From: Chitinophagaceae bacterium
Lineage (GTDB): Bacteria > Bacteroidota > Bacteroidia > Chitinophagales > Chitinophagaceae
Direction of reading: 5' to 3'
Assembly (NCBI GenBank): GCA_016715365.1
Contig: JADKAM010000001.1
Span: 992,001 to 1,056,000, forward strand
Length of the DNA stretch: 64,000 bases
Both the position numbers and the translations under genes were made by a program. Positions 8,377 through 17,366 of the stretch are shown piece by piece. The notes below the pieces were generated by a model. That model was not told the DNA's origin and did no database searches. It saw only the letters and a program-made list of their open reading frames with translations. How positions within the stretch are numbered: position 1 is the stretch's first letter; each line of letters opens with the position of its first letter.

Positions 8377-10110
8377 TTATCTTGTAAACTTATAAACTTT
8401 CTCCGTTACATTCCCCACCTGGTCTTCTGCAACAATTTTTAATTCATGTTCGCCGGCAGGGCACATTTCATCAAAATCATAAATAAACCTGCTGCCTTTA
8501 TCATTACTGAAACGAAGCCAGTTGCCATCCAGTGTGGCGGTGAATTTTTTTATTTCTTCGGTATTATCTTTAACAACAAAAACAATGCGACTTTGTTTGC
8601 TGTTGTTCATGCCGTCTTTAAAACCAATGGGTGTAATAACCGGGGGTGTTGTATCTGTAATTAATTCAAAACTGCCAAACTCTCTGAAACTGGCTTTGTA
8701 CCAGCCTGTTTCTTTGCCATTCATAACGGCTTCTGCCTTTGCATAATCATGTTTACCATTTGCAAAGCGGTGCATCACCATTTTGACCGGTAAAGCAGTT
8801 TGGGCTTTCATACTGATTGGGAAATAACCATGCAGTGGAACGCTTGTGTTGTGCAACTGGTAAATGGTATTTCCGGGTTTGGTTATTGTTTCGCTGTATT
8901 GAAAACGTATTGAATCGTATAAACATTTTTCAGGCAAATAAAAATGGATGTTGTTGTTTTCATAAATGTTGATGAAGCCCGGGAGAAATTCTGCTGGTTG
9001 TAATAAAGAAGCCTCTGATGCTTTTGTTGTTTCAACATAATTGGTATCCCGGCGTAACGAAAATAAAACCGTTGACATATTGCCATTTACATCTTTTACT
9101 TCAATTCTGATGGTATGTAAGCTGTCATCTGCCAGGTCAATAACGCCATCATTATTTGTACTTTTATAAATGCTGTTGGTATAACCCGGTAATGCAGAAA
9201 GATGTTCTATAAAAGGGCCGCCCCTGCTTCTTATTTTATAATCAATATGGGCATTTAGGTAACGGGTTTCATCATAACTGATATTGTCTATCTGAAAACC
9301 GGTTATTGGCTTATCATCATTAAATAAAACAGCCTCGTAAATACCATTGCGGTTGGAAGAACCGGTAACCCGGTCGGTAGCCGAAATACCAAAACTTACT
9401 TTATCAGTGTTTACTGTAATCAACGCCGGAGCAGTGCTATAAGTACCCTTTATTTTTTTGAGCGGAATTAGTTTAGGTGTTTGTTCATAGGTACTCAGGT
9501 TTCTATTGTACACCGCCAGGCGCACAATATCCGGTGCTACAGTATCTGGTATGCCAAAACCAAACAACAGCGGGTTTAACACTTTATCAGTTTTTGTATC
9601 TCTTATTTCAAAATGCAGGTGCGGCCCCTGTGAGCCGCCTGAATTGCCACTTAATGCAATGGTATCTCCTCTTTTTACCGGAAATAAATTTGGCGGTATA
9701 TCCAGGTAAACCGCCCAGCTTTTTAATGCATACTGTTGCTCCTTTACATATTTTTCCAATCCCTCATAAAAATCATTCAGGTGGGCATATAAAGTGGTTA
9801 AGCCGTTTGGATGATTAATATAAATGCATCTGCCAAAGCCCCAGGGTTCAATTTTTACTTTGGCAATATATCCATCAGCAGCAGCAAGAATTTTTTTGTT
9901 TTGTGCCTGGTCAGTTCTGCAATCGAGCCCCATGTGATAATGATTGGGCCTCAATTCTCCAAAATTAGCTGCAAGGCCTCTTGTTGCAACTACCGGGTAT
10001 TCAAAATAATCTGCAGGATAATTTTTGGGAGAAAAAAGCTGGGCTGCGGAAATATTTGCATCAACGAATGTTAAAATCAGAAAAAAAAGCTTTAGGTTAT
10101 TTTTAAGCAT
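8377..10110 (-). CDS. Secreted M23 family metallopeptidase
   Basis: 577 residues with an N-terminal signal sequence. The LytM domain is at the N-terminus (residues ~50-180): HYHMGLDCRT carries the first zinc histidine and aspartate, and GPHLHFEIRD the last histidine pair, so the site is complete. The remaining ~390 residues are beta-rich and probably Ig-like, with no clear family signature. The enzyme probably cleaves murein cross-links in the periplasm. Gene order: convergent to nothing, divergent from the MORN gene at 10200, followed by bcp. Confidence 0.85.
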   Translation of the reverse strand: MLKNNLKLFFLILTFVDANISAAQLFSPKNYPADYFEYPVVATRGLAANFGELRPNHYHMGLDCRTDQAQNKKILAAADGYIAKVKIEPWGFGRCIYINHPNGLTTLYAHLNDFYEGLEKYVKEQQYALKSWAVYLDIPPNLFPVKRGDTIALSGNSGGSQGPHLHFEIRDTKTDKVLNPLLFGFGIPDTVAPDIVRLAVYNRNLSTYEQTPKLIPLKKIKGTYSTAPALITVNTDKVSFGISATDRVTGSSNRNGIYEAVLFNDDKPITGFQIDNISYDETRYLNAHIDYKIRSRGGPFIEHLSALPGYTNSIYKSTNNDGVIDLADDSLHTIRIEVKDVNGNMSTVLFSLRRDTNYVETTKASEASLLQPAEFLPGFINIYENNNIHFYLPEKCLYDSIRFQYSETITKPGNTIYQLHNTSVPLHGYFPISMKAQTALPVKMVMHRFANGKHDYAKAEAVMNGKETGWYKASFREFGSFELITDTTPPVITPIGFKDGMNNSKQSRIVFVVKDNTEEIKKFTATLDGNWLRFSNDKGSRFIYDFDEMCPAGEHELKIVAEDQVGNVTEKVYKFTR

Positions 10111-10199
10111 TATATTTATGAAGGATGTATCACAATGGTGTAACTTTTATAAAAATACACCTATTAAACCAAACCCTTAATCTAACTAAAACAATTTTT

Positions 10200-10892
10200 A
10201 TGAAACAGTTTCTTCTCATTTTATTCTGTGTAATTTCTGGTAACTATTTGTATGCACAGGATGCTGATTGTAAAGTACTGCTGGATTCTTTAAAAGGGAC
10301 CTACACCGGCGAATGCAAAAACGGAAAAGCAAACGGCACAGGCAAAGCCGTTGGCATAAATACCTATGACGGAGAATTTAAAAACGGGCTGCCTGAAGGA
10401 AAAGGTAAATATACCTGGAGCAATGGTGATTATTATTTCGGAAGCTGGAAGAAAGGACAGAAAGACGGTAAAGGAGAATTGCATCATTTTGAAAACGGAA
10501 CCGAAAAATTAACCACCGGATATTGGAAAAAAGACAATTACAGGGGCGAATTTGAAAATCCATATGTAATTACCAATGTTACCAGTGAAGTTGGAAGGGT
10601 GCAGGTGGAGAAAATGAGTGACAATGAAGCTTCTATAATAGTTACAGTTGAAAACCTTGCTACCAACAGCTCATTTTCAAGTGCAGGCCAGGCTGCCACC
10701 ATGACGTCTCACCAGGTTACCCGGGGGCAATATGTAAGTAAATCTGCAAATGCTTTAACCAATAAAGAAGTTACTACTTTCAGGGGAGTTATTTTTCCTT
10801 TCAGGTGTATATTTAATTTTGGTAATTCAATTGTAGAAATTGAATTTTTTGAGAAGGGAGCCTGGAACGTAACAGTACCTATAAATAAATAA
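10200..10892 (+). CDS. Secreted MORN-repeat protein
   Basis: 230 residues from the ATG at 10200, chosen because it begins a good signal peptide (MKQFLLILFCVISGNYLYAQ); an earlier ATG in frame at 10125 would bury it. Residues ~35-105 hold three to four MORN repeats (YTGECKNGKANGTGKA, YDGEFKNGLPEGKGKY, YFGSWKKGQKDGKGEL). The C-terminal half is a beta-rich domain without known motifs. MORN repeats usually mediate protein or lipid contacts. A clear terminator follows. Confidence 0.8.
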   Translation: MKQFLLILFCVISGNYLYAQDADCKVLLDSLKGTYTGECKNGKANGTGKAVGINTYDGEFKNGLPEGKGKYTWSNGDYYFGSWKKGQKDGKGELHHFENGTEKLTTGYWKKDNYRGEFENPYVITNVTSEVGRVQVEKMSDNEASIIVTVENLATNSSFSSAGQAATMTSHQVTRGQYVSKSANALTNKEVTTFRGVIFPFRCIFNFGNSIVEIEFFEKGAWNVTVPINK

Positions 10893-10922
10893 TATTCAAC
10901 AGTTTCTCAGAATCCTTTTTAG

Positions 10923-10953
10923 AAAAACCTGTATGTTTTCATACAGGTTTTTT
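10923..10953 (+). terminator. Rho-independent terminator after the MORN gene
   Basis: A perfect 13-bp stem (10923-10935 with 10940-10952; left arm AAAAACCTGTATG) with a TTTT loop ends in a run of T. It separates the MORN gene from carB. Confidence 0.85.
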
Positions 10954-10971
10954 ATTTACACCATTTACAAT

Positions 10972-10979
10972 TACTTTTG
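10972..10979 (+). promoter_or_regulatory. Candidate -7 box of carB
   Basis: TACTTTTG fits TAnnTTTG and lies 27 bases before the carB ATG, just after the upstream terminator, which is where a new promoter must be. No clear -33 TTG. Confidence 0.45.
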
Positions 10980-11005
10980 CACGCCACAACACAGGCAATG
11001 TTACT

Positions 11006-13849
11006 ATGCCAAAAGACAATTCCATTCAATCAGTTTTAATTATCGGTTCAGGGCCTATTATTATTGGCCAGGCCTGTGAGTTTGATTATTCAGGTACACA
11101 GGCAGCACGGTCACTTAGGGAAGAAGGTGTAAAAGTTATCCTTATCAACAGCAACCCGGCTACCATCATGACCGATCCTATGATGGCCGACAGGGTATAC
11201 CTGTTGCCACTTACGGTAGAAAGTATTGAACAGATACTGGAAGAAAACAAGATTGATGCCGTACTGCCAACCATGGGAGGGCAAACAGCCCTTAATCTTT
11301 GTAAAGAAGTAGATGAACTGGGCATTTGGGAAGCTCATAATGTCAGGCTGATTGGCGTAGATATTAAGGCAATTGATAAAGCAGAAGACCGGGAAAAATT
11401 TCGCCAGTGGATGATTGAAATGGGGATACCGGTTTGCCCTGCAAAAATTGCCAACTCATTTTTAGAAGGAAAAGAATTTGCACAACAGATCGGTTTTCCG
11501 CTGGTATTGCGGCCATCATTTACATTGGGTGGTAGTGGCGGCAGCATAGTTTTTAGTAAAGATGAACTGGACGAAGCATTAAATACAGGCTTAATTGCCA
11601 GTCCTATACATGAAGTACTGGTAGAAAAAGCCGTGCTTGGATGGAAAGAATTTGAACTTGAATTGTTGCGTGATAATGCAGATAATGTAGTGATCATTTG
11701 CGGTGTTGAGAATTTTGATCCCATGGGTGTTCACACCGGCGATTCTATAACCGTGGCGCCTGTTATGACTTTAAGTGATACCGCTTATCAGTTAATGCGC
11801 AACACTGCTATACGGATGATGAGGGAACTGGGAAATTTTGCCGGAGGCTGTAATGTACAGTTTGCCCTTAATCCGCAAACAGAAGAAATTATTGTAGTGG
11901 AGATTAATCCACGGGTTAGCCGTTCATCAGCCCTGGCCAGTAAAGCCACCGGTTACCCCATTGCAAAAATTGCAGCCAAACTGGCTATTGGTTATAATCT
12001 GGATGAACTAAAAAATCAAATTACGCAATCAACATCGGCTTATTTTGAACCGGCACTTGATTATGTAATTGTAAAAATACCACGCTGGAATTTCGATAAA
12101 TTTAAAGGTGCAAAAGATACATTGGGCTTTCAGATGAAAAGTGTGGGCGAAGTAATGGGTATTGGCAGAAGTTTTGCCGAGGCAGTGCAAAAAGCCTGTC
12201 AGAGTCTGGAGAATGAAGCGGTAGGGTTAGGTTATTACGGTAAAAGTTTAATGCATGCTGATGAACTGATCGAGTATATTAAGATACCAAAGTGGGACAG
12301 GATCTTCCGTATCAAAGATGCGTTAATGGCTGGCGCCAGCATTAAACGTATTTGCGAAAGCACAAAAATTGACCGCTGGTTTATTTACCAGATACAGAAA
12401 ATATGCGATTGCGAAAAACAGATTGCATTGTACGATTTAAAAACTTTGCCTGATGATGTTTTAAAAGAAGCAAAATTTTTAGGCTTTAGCGATGAGCAGA
12501 TCGTTCGCATTATGAAGGAAGAAGATGCTGAAATAGTTTATGAAAGAAGAAAAGCCATGGGACTTACCCGTGTGTTTAAAATGGTAGATACCTGCAGTGC
12601 AGAGTTTGAAGCAAAGACGCCATACTTCTATTCAACTTTTGAGAACAAACCGGTTAATAAAACCAAGCTTTTAAGCAACGAGAGTCTGGTTTCGGATAAA
12701 AAGAAAATAATCGTTTTAGGTAGTGGTCCCAACAGAATTGGCCAGGGCATTGAGTTTGACTATTGTTGTGTACACGGCCTGCTGGCAATTAAAGAAGCCG
12801 GTTACGAAGCCATTATGGTAAACTGTAACCCGGAAACGGTATCAACCGATTTTGATATTGCCGACAAACTTTATTTTGAACCTGTGTTTTGGGAACACCT
12901 TTGGGAAATCATTGAACACGAAAAACCTTATGGTGTAATTGTGCAGTTGGGCGGTCAAACCGCACTTAAACTTGCCAAGCGCCTGCATGAGAAAGGCATT
13001 AAAATAATCGGTTCATCTTTCGACAGTATGGATATTGCAGAAGACCGCGGCCGTTTCAGCGATATGCTTAAAAGCCTGGAAATTCCTTATCCAAATTACG
13101 GTACAGCTTATAATACCGATGAAGCTATTGAAGTAGCAAACCAGGTTGGTTATCCCGTTCTCATCAGGCCAAGTTATGTTTTGGGCGGACAAAGAATGCG
13201 CATTGTTATTAATGATGAAGACCTTGAAAAAGGTGTGTTGAGTTTAATAAAACATTTGCCAGGTAATAAAATTTTAATTGATCATTTTCTGGATCGTTGC
13301 CAGGAAGCAGAGATAGATGGCATTTTTGATGGCGAAGATTTTCATGTGATGGGCGTGATGGAACATATTGAACCGGCTGGTATCCATAGCGGCGATAGTA
13401 ATGCCGTGTTACCGCAATTTAATCTTTCTCCATTAATTGTGCATACCATGGAAGAGTATGCCGAAAAAATTGCCAGGGCATTAAAAATACAAGGCCTTAT
13501 CAATATCCAGTTTGCCATTAAAGATGGCAATGTGTATGTGATAGAAGCCAACCCAAGGGCAAGCCGCACCACACCTTTTATAGCCAAAGCATACCAGATA
13601 CCTTATCTGAATATTGCCACCAAAATTATGATGGGTGTAAACAAGCTTAAAGATTTTACTTTTGAGAAAAAACTAACTGGCTTTGCCATTAAAGAACCTG
13701 TTTTCTCCTTCAATAAATTTCCCGGTGTAAATAAAGAGCTTGGGCCAGAGATGAAAAGTACTGGTGAGGCGATACGGTTTATTAAAGATTTAAAAGACCC
13801 TTACTTCCGCCAGTTGTATAAAGAGCGGAGTATGCACTTAAGTAAATAA
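11006..13849 (+). CDS. carB: Carbamoyl-phosphate synthase large subunit
   Basis: 947 residues. CarB makes carbamoyl phosphate from bicarbonate, ATP and ammonia delivered by CarA, for pyrimidine and arginine synthesis. Two homologous ATP-grasp halves are seen: the first begins SVLIIGSGPIIIGQACEFDYSG, the second KIIVLGSGPNRIGQGIEFDYCC near residue 565. The protein stops after the second ATP-grasp half (KDPYFRQLYKERSMHLSK), about 120 residues short of E. coli CarB, because the C-terminal MGS-like allosteric domain is absent. I believe this is normal for Bacteroidota; it implies loss of UMP/ornithine control through that domain. carA is not in the window. Confidence 0.96.
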   Translation: MPKDNSIQSVLIIGSGPIIIGQACEFDYSGTQAARSLREEGVKVILINSNPATIMTDPMMADRVYLLPLTVESIEQILEENKIDAVLPTMGGQTALNLCKEVDELGIWEAHNVRLIGVDIKAIDKAEDREKFRQWMIEMGIPVCPAKIANSFLEGKEFAQQIGFPLVLRPSFTLGGSGGSIVFSKDELDEALNTGLIASPIHEVLVEKAVLGWKEFELELLRDNADNVVIICGVENFDPMGVHTGDSITVAPVMTLSDTAYQLMRNTAIRMMRELGNFAGGCNVQFALNPQTEEIIVVEINPRVSRSSALASKATGYPIAKIAAKLAIGYNLDELKNQITQSTSAYFEPALDYVIVKIPRWNFDKFKGAKDTLGFQMKSVGEVMGIGRSFAEAVQKACQSLENEAVGLGYYGKSLMHADELIEYIKIPKWDRIFRIKDALMAGASIKRICESTKIDRWFIYQIQKICDCEKQIALYDLKTLPDDVLKEAKFLGFSDEQIVRIMKEEDAEIVYERRKAMGLTRVFKMVDTCSAEFEAKTPYFYSTFENKPVNKTKLLSNESLVSDKKKIIVLGSGPNRIGQGIEFDYCCVHGLLAIKEAGYEAIMVNCNPETVSTDFDIADKLYFEPVFWEHLWEIIEHEKPYGVIVQLGGQTALKLAKRLHEKGIKIIGSSFDSMDIAEDRGRFSDMLKSLEIPYPNYGTAYNTDEAIEVANQVGYPVLIRPSYVLGGQRMRIVINDEDLEKGVLSLIKHLPGNKILIDHFLDRCQEAEIDGIFDGEDFHVMGVMEHIEPAGIHSGDSNAVLPQFNLSPLIVHTMEEYAEKIARALKIQGLINIQFAIKDGNVYVIEANPRASRTTPFIAKAYQIPYLNIATKIMMGVNKLKDFTFEKKLTGFAIKEPVFSFNKFPGVNKELGPEMKSTGEAIRFIKDLKDPYFRQLYKERSMHLSK

Positions 13850-13895
13850 GAGCCGGGACGCTTCAGGCGGCCTGAATCATACCATAAAAAATGTT

Positions 13896-13925
13896 TGAGG
13901 TCACAAATTGTGACCTCATTTTTTT
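13896..13925 (+). terminator. Rho-independent terminator of carB
   Basis: Eleven-bp arms (left arm TGAGGTCACAA at 13896-13906, right arm 13908-13918) are followed by seven T. The centre TCACAAATTGTG recurs exactly 78 bases downstream in the loop of a second hairpin. Confidence 0.8.
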
Positions 13926-13962
13926 GCCTCAGCCTGTCGCCAAAATTGAGTTTGAAAATCTT

Positions 13963-14007
13963 TTATAATTGTATGTCATCACAAATTGTGGGAACATACA
14001 ATTATAA
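13963..14007. repeat. 14-bp inverted repeat enclosing a copied palindrome
   Basis: Arms at 13963-13976 (TTATAATTGTATGT) and 13994-14007 are perfectly complementary. The 17-base loop contains TCACAAATTGTG (13979-13990), the same 12 bases that form the centre of the carB terminator. No T-tract follows, so it does not look like a second terminator. It lies 73 bases before the comEC start. The rest of this 230-base gap shows nothing else. Confidence 0.6.
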
Positions 14008-14079
14008 GCACCAAACCTAATCAGGCAGTGTATAAGTAGTGCCTCTTTGATTATTCAAAAGGTTTTTCTATTTTGTTAA

Positions 14080-16185
14080 ATGCTCCGCCCTTATGCCATA
14101 CCCATCTGGAAAAAAGCACCCTTCATCAGGCTGCTGCTGCCTTTAATTGCGGGCATTATATTACAGTGGTATCTTCAAATTCCTATACAGTTTATTGTAT
14201 CAGCATTCATTGCTTTCGGTATATCTTTTCTTTTGTTTTTACTGTTGCCCATTGCTTTGCGCTTTAAGATGCAGCCGCTGCAGGGGTTTATCATTCAACT
14301 GTTTTTTATTGCTTTAGGCGCATGGATTACCTGGCAAAAAGATATGCGGCATCAAAATAACTGGTATGGTAATTATTATAAAGAAGGCAGCTATCTTGTT
14401 GTGCGGATTGACGAACCGCTGGTAGAAAAAAATAAAACTTATAAAGCCGATGGGTATGTAGAAACTGTGGTACAGGATGGTAAAACAATTCCTGCTGAAG
14501 GAAAGCTGTTATTATATTTTTCTAAAGACAGTTTTAAAACCAACCTGGCATATGGCGACAGAATAATCATTCGCAAAAATCTGCAGGCCATTAAGAACTC
14601 CGGTAACCCGGGAGCTTTTAATTACCAGCGCTATGCAGCTTTCCAGGGCATTTTTCACAATGTTTTCTTACAAGAAAAAGATTGGAGCGTTTTAAATAAA
14701 AATCCGAAGAACGGGTTTTGGCAGCTTATTTTTTTTTCACGGGAATATGTGCTGGATGTTTTACAAAAATCAATCAGTACAGGCAAAGATGAACTGGGTA
14801 TTGCAGAAGCACTGTTAATTGGCTATACCAACGACCTGGATAAAGATCTGGTACAGGCATACAGCAATACCGGCGTGGTGCATATCATTGCTATTTCAGG
14901 CATGCACCTGGCATTAATTTATTTGTTACTGGTTTGGGTATTTGCAAAAATACCACTCATCAATAAATCAAAATTGCTGCAGCTGGTTTTAATATTAAGC
15001 TGCCTCTGGCTGTTTTCTATTCTTACCGGTGCATCGCCATCTGTATTGCGGGCAGCTGTTATGTTTTCATTTATAGCCATAGGAAAAACCTGGTTTAAAC
15101 AGGCATCCATTTATAATTCATTGGCTGCTTCGGCATTTGTATTGCTTTGTTACAACCCCTATTATTTATGGGCAGTGGGCTTTCAATTATCTTACCTGGC
15201 GGTATTGGGTATTGTTATTTTTCAAAAACCCATTTATAACTGCTTCTACATAAAAAATAAATGGGTTGATAAAACCTGGCAGTTGATTACCGTATCAACA
15301 GCGGCCCAGTTACTTACTTTTCCGGTTTGTATTTATTATTTCCACCAGTTCCCCAATTTGTTTTTAATATCCAACCTCATCGCAGTGCCGCTTTCAGCTA
15401 TTATTTTATATACCGAAATTGCATTAATAGCATTTTCGTGGATCCCTTTGGTGGGCACCTGGCTAGGTAAACTGGTTACAGGCCTCGTTTGGCTGATGAA
15501 CAAAATAATTCTCTGGATAAATGATTTGTCTTTTGCCGTGTGGGATAAAATTCCGGCTACGGTTTTTTCTACCTGGTTATTGTATGCAGTACTACTAAGC
15601 TTTAGCGCCTGGCTACTGCTTAAAAACAAAAAATATTTTTGGATGGGACTGTTTGTAATACTTGCTTTTGAATTGCAAAGTGCCTACAACAATTGGCAGA
15701 GCAGTAAACAGCAAAAATTAATTGTTTACAATGTGCCTCAGCACCAGGCTATTGATCTTGTAAGCGGCAACAGCTATAAATTTATTGGCGATAGTATTTT
15801 GCAGGAAGAGGGGCTCCTGCAAAATTTTCACTTAAAACCCGGCAGAACAGCACAACAGCTTAACAACAGAACCGATTCGCTGGCTGAGGTTTTTCAGCAG
15901 GGCATCTTCTACCAGTTTAGTAATAAAAGAATTGCTATAATAGACAGGCCCCTAACCGCAGTACCGCTTCAGCAAAAGATCAATCTCGACCTGCTTATTA
16001 TTTCTAAAAACCCAAAACTTTCTGTTAGTCAGTTAACAGCGGTATTTAACTGTAAACAGTTTGTCTTCGATGCATCAAATGCGGGCTGGAAAATTGAAAA
16101 ATGGACAGCAGAATGCAAGGCCCTGCATGTTAACTTTTATCCGATCCCTGTTAAAGGTGCATTCATTTATGATACTGGCATGTAA
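14080..16185 (+). CDS. ComEC/Rec2 family competence protein
   Basis: 701 residues, an inner-membrane channel protein of the DNA-uptake machinery. Two to three N-terminal membrane helices, then a soluble DUF4131/OB-like domain (about 60-190, with GNPGAFNYQRYAAFQGI), then the ComEC_N competence domain (about 230-510) with ISGMHLALIYLL and GASPSVLRAAVMF. The C-terminal ~150 residues are a short soluble part without the HxHxDH signature of the metallo-beta-lactamase domain found in Bacillus ComEC. Single-gene unit as far as visible. Confidence 0.88.
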   Translation: MLRPYAIPIWKKAPFIRLLLPLIAGIILQWYLQIPIQFIVSAFIAFGISFLLFLLLPIALRFKMQPLQGFIIQLFFIALGAWITWQKDMRHQNNWYGNYYKEGSYLVVRIDEPLVEKNKTYKADGYVETVVQDGKTIPAEGKLLLYFSKDSFKTNLAYGDRIIIRKNLQAIKNSGNPGAFNYQRYAAFQGIFHNVFLQEKDWSVLNKNPKNGFWQLIFFSREYVLDVLQKSISTGKDELGIAEALLIGYTNDLDKDLVQAYSNTGVVHIIAISGMHLALIYLLLVWVFAKIPLINKSKLLQLVLILSCLWLFSILTGASPSVLRAAVMFSFIAIGKTWFKQASIYNSLAASAFVLLCYNPYYLWAVGFQLSYLAVLGIVIFQKPIYNCFYIKNKWVDKTWQLITVSTAAQLLTFPVCIYYFHQFPNLFLISNLIAVPLSAIILYTEIALIAFSWIPLVGTWLGKLVTGLVWLMNKIILWINDLSFAVWDKIPATVFSTWLLYAVLLSFSAWLLLKNKKYFWMGLFVILAFELQSAYNNWQSSKQQKLIVYNVPQHQAIDLVSGNSYKFIGDSILQEEGLLQNFHLKPGRTAQQLNNRTDSLAEVFQQGIFYQFSNKRIAIIDRPLTAVPLQQKINLDLLIISKNPKLSVSQLTAVFNCKQFVFDASNAGWKIEKWTAECKALHVNFYPIPVKGAFIYDTGM

Positions 16186-16244
16186 GTTGACTTATCTTTT
16201 ATGCTGATAAAGGTGATGATATTAAGAATATTAGCAGTAGTAAC

Positions 16245-16269
16245 TACCTTTGTACCCTGATTAAATTTG
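16245..16269 (+). promoter_or_regulatory. Two candidate -7 boxes before the OmpA-like gene
   Basis: TACCTTTG (16245-16252) and TAAATTTG (16262-16269) both match TAnnTTTG. The first leaves a leader of about 17 bases; the second would start almost at the ATG (16275), so the first is more likely. Confidence 0.4.
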
Positions 16270-16274
16270 TAATA

Positions 16275-17210
16275 ATGATCATTTTCCGGAACCTTTTCTT
16301 ATTGTTTATTGTAGGTAGTTCGTTTTCTGTTTTCGCCGCAACCGGTAGCGGCGAATCAAAACCTGATCATATACCTTTTCGGGTACAACGATCCCTGAAT
16401 CAGGCAGGGTCTGTCTCCGATACTACTGTTATCCGTTTTGATTATAAGCAATCGGCCCTGTTTTATGCCTTTACACTTGCAGCCATTGACAGCGTGGTTG
16501 ATATTTTAATTAAAAACAAAGCCATTACACTTTCTATTGACGGTTATGCATATAAGGACGAAGGTTCCGATACGATTTGTTATTTCATCTCGCTAAACAG
16601 GGCATTATTTGTGCAAACGTATATTTTGGGAAGAGGCATCGACAGTTCGAGAATTTTATCAATCAATGCCTGGGGTAATAAGCGGCAATCCTATAAAAAC
16701 AAAGATGCAGAAGGCCATTTTATTAATTGCCGTGCAGAGATATTGTTGAACTACCCACCAGTTCCTAAAAAGATCGAAATTTTTGACAGGGATGAAGACG
16801 GTATTACCGACAATGACGATAGATGTCCTGATGTGTTTGGATTAAAAGAAAATAGTGGTTGTCCCAATCCTGATGCAATTGTGGTACCATTTGCTACAAG
16901 GGAGTCGGCCTTATATACCCCAACGTATAAGGTTTTGGACAGCGTAATTCTTGTATTAAAAGAAAATCCCGGTTATACGGTCAGCATAGAAGGCCATGCC
17001 TTTAAAGCAGAAGGCATCGAGGCTGTGTGCATTGGGCTTGCTGCAGAGCGGTCTGAAATGGTAAAACAATACCTGCTTTCCAGGCAGCTTAATATCTCCA
17101 GGATAAATTCGGTTAAAAGTTACGGAAGCCAACGCCCGTTAAATGCAGGCAAAACCCCGCTTGCCGTTGCGGCCAATGCACGTGCCGAAATAATTTTAAA
17201 TCGAAATTAA
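16275..17210 (+). CDS. Secreted protein with two OmpA-like domains around a TSP3 repeat
   Basis: 311 residues with a signal peptide. Residues ~45-160 and ~200-310 are two similar OmpA-C-like domains (for example LSIDGYAYKDEGSDTICYFISLNRALFVQTYIL and VSIEGHAFKAEGIEAVCIGLAAERSEMVKQYLL). Between them is a calcium-binding thrombospondin type 3 segment, DRDEDGITDNDDRCPDVFG. OmpA-like domains bind the diaminopimelate of murein; here both carry altered versions of the NxxL/R motif, so binding is uncertain. There is no beta-barrel. Probably a periplasmic or surface murein-associated protein. Confidence 0.75.
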   Translation: MIIFRNLFLLFIVGSSFSVFAATGSGESKPDHIPFRVQRSLNQAGSVSDTTVIRFDYKQSALFYAFTLAAIDSVVDILIKNKAITLSIDGYAYKDEGSDTICYFISLNRALFVQTYILGRGIDSSRILSINAWGNKRQSYKNKDAEGHFINCRAEILLNYPPVPKKIEIFDRDEDGITDNDDRCPDVFGLKENSGCPNPDAIVVPFATRESALYTPTYKVLDSVILVLKENPGYTVSIEGHAFKAEGIEAVCIGLAAERSEMVKQYLLSRQLNISRINSVKSYGSQRPLNAGKTPLAVAANARAEIILNRN

Positions 17211-17276
17211 AATTCGCTTTTTAACTGTTTTGCTAAACTTTCTGCTTTTTTATTAGATCTCTTTTGTTTACGGTTA

Positions 17277-17305
17277 TTGCCTGCAGCGAAAAATCTGTAA
17301 ATTTG
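17277..17305 (+). promoter_or_regulatory. Promoter of purH (TTG-N18-TAAATTTG)
   Basis: TTG at 17277-17279 and TAAATTTG at 17298-17305 are separated by 18 bases, a full match to the Bacteroidota housekeeping promoter. Transcription would start near 17312, giving a leader of about 55 bases before the purH ATG. This is the best promoter match I found in the window. Confidence 0.65.
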
Positions 17306-17366
17306 CGGCGAAATTAAATACTCACAGGCTGCCATTTTCCAGGGATAGCCAGTTTAAGCAAAGCAA

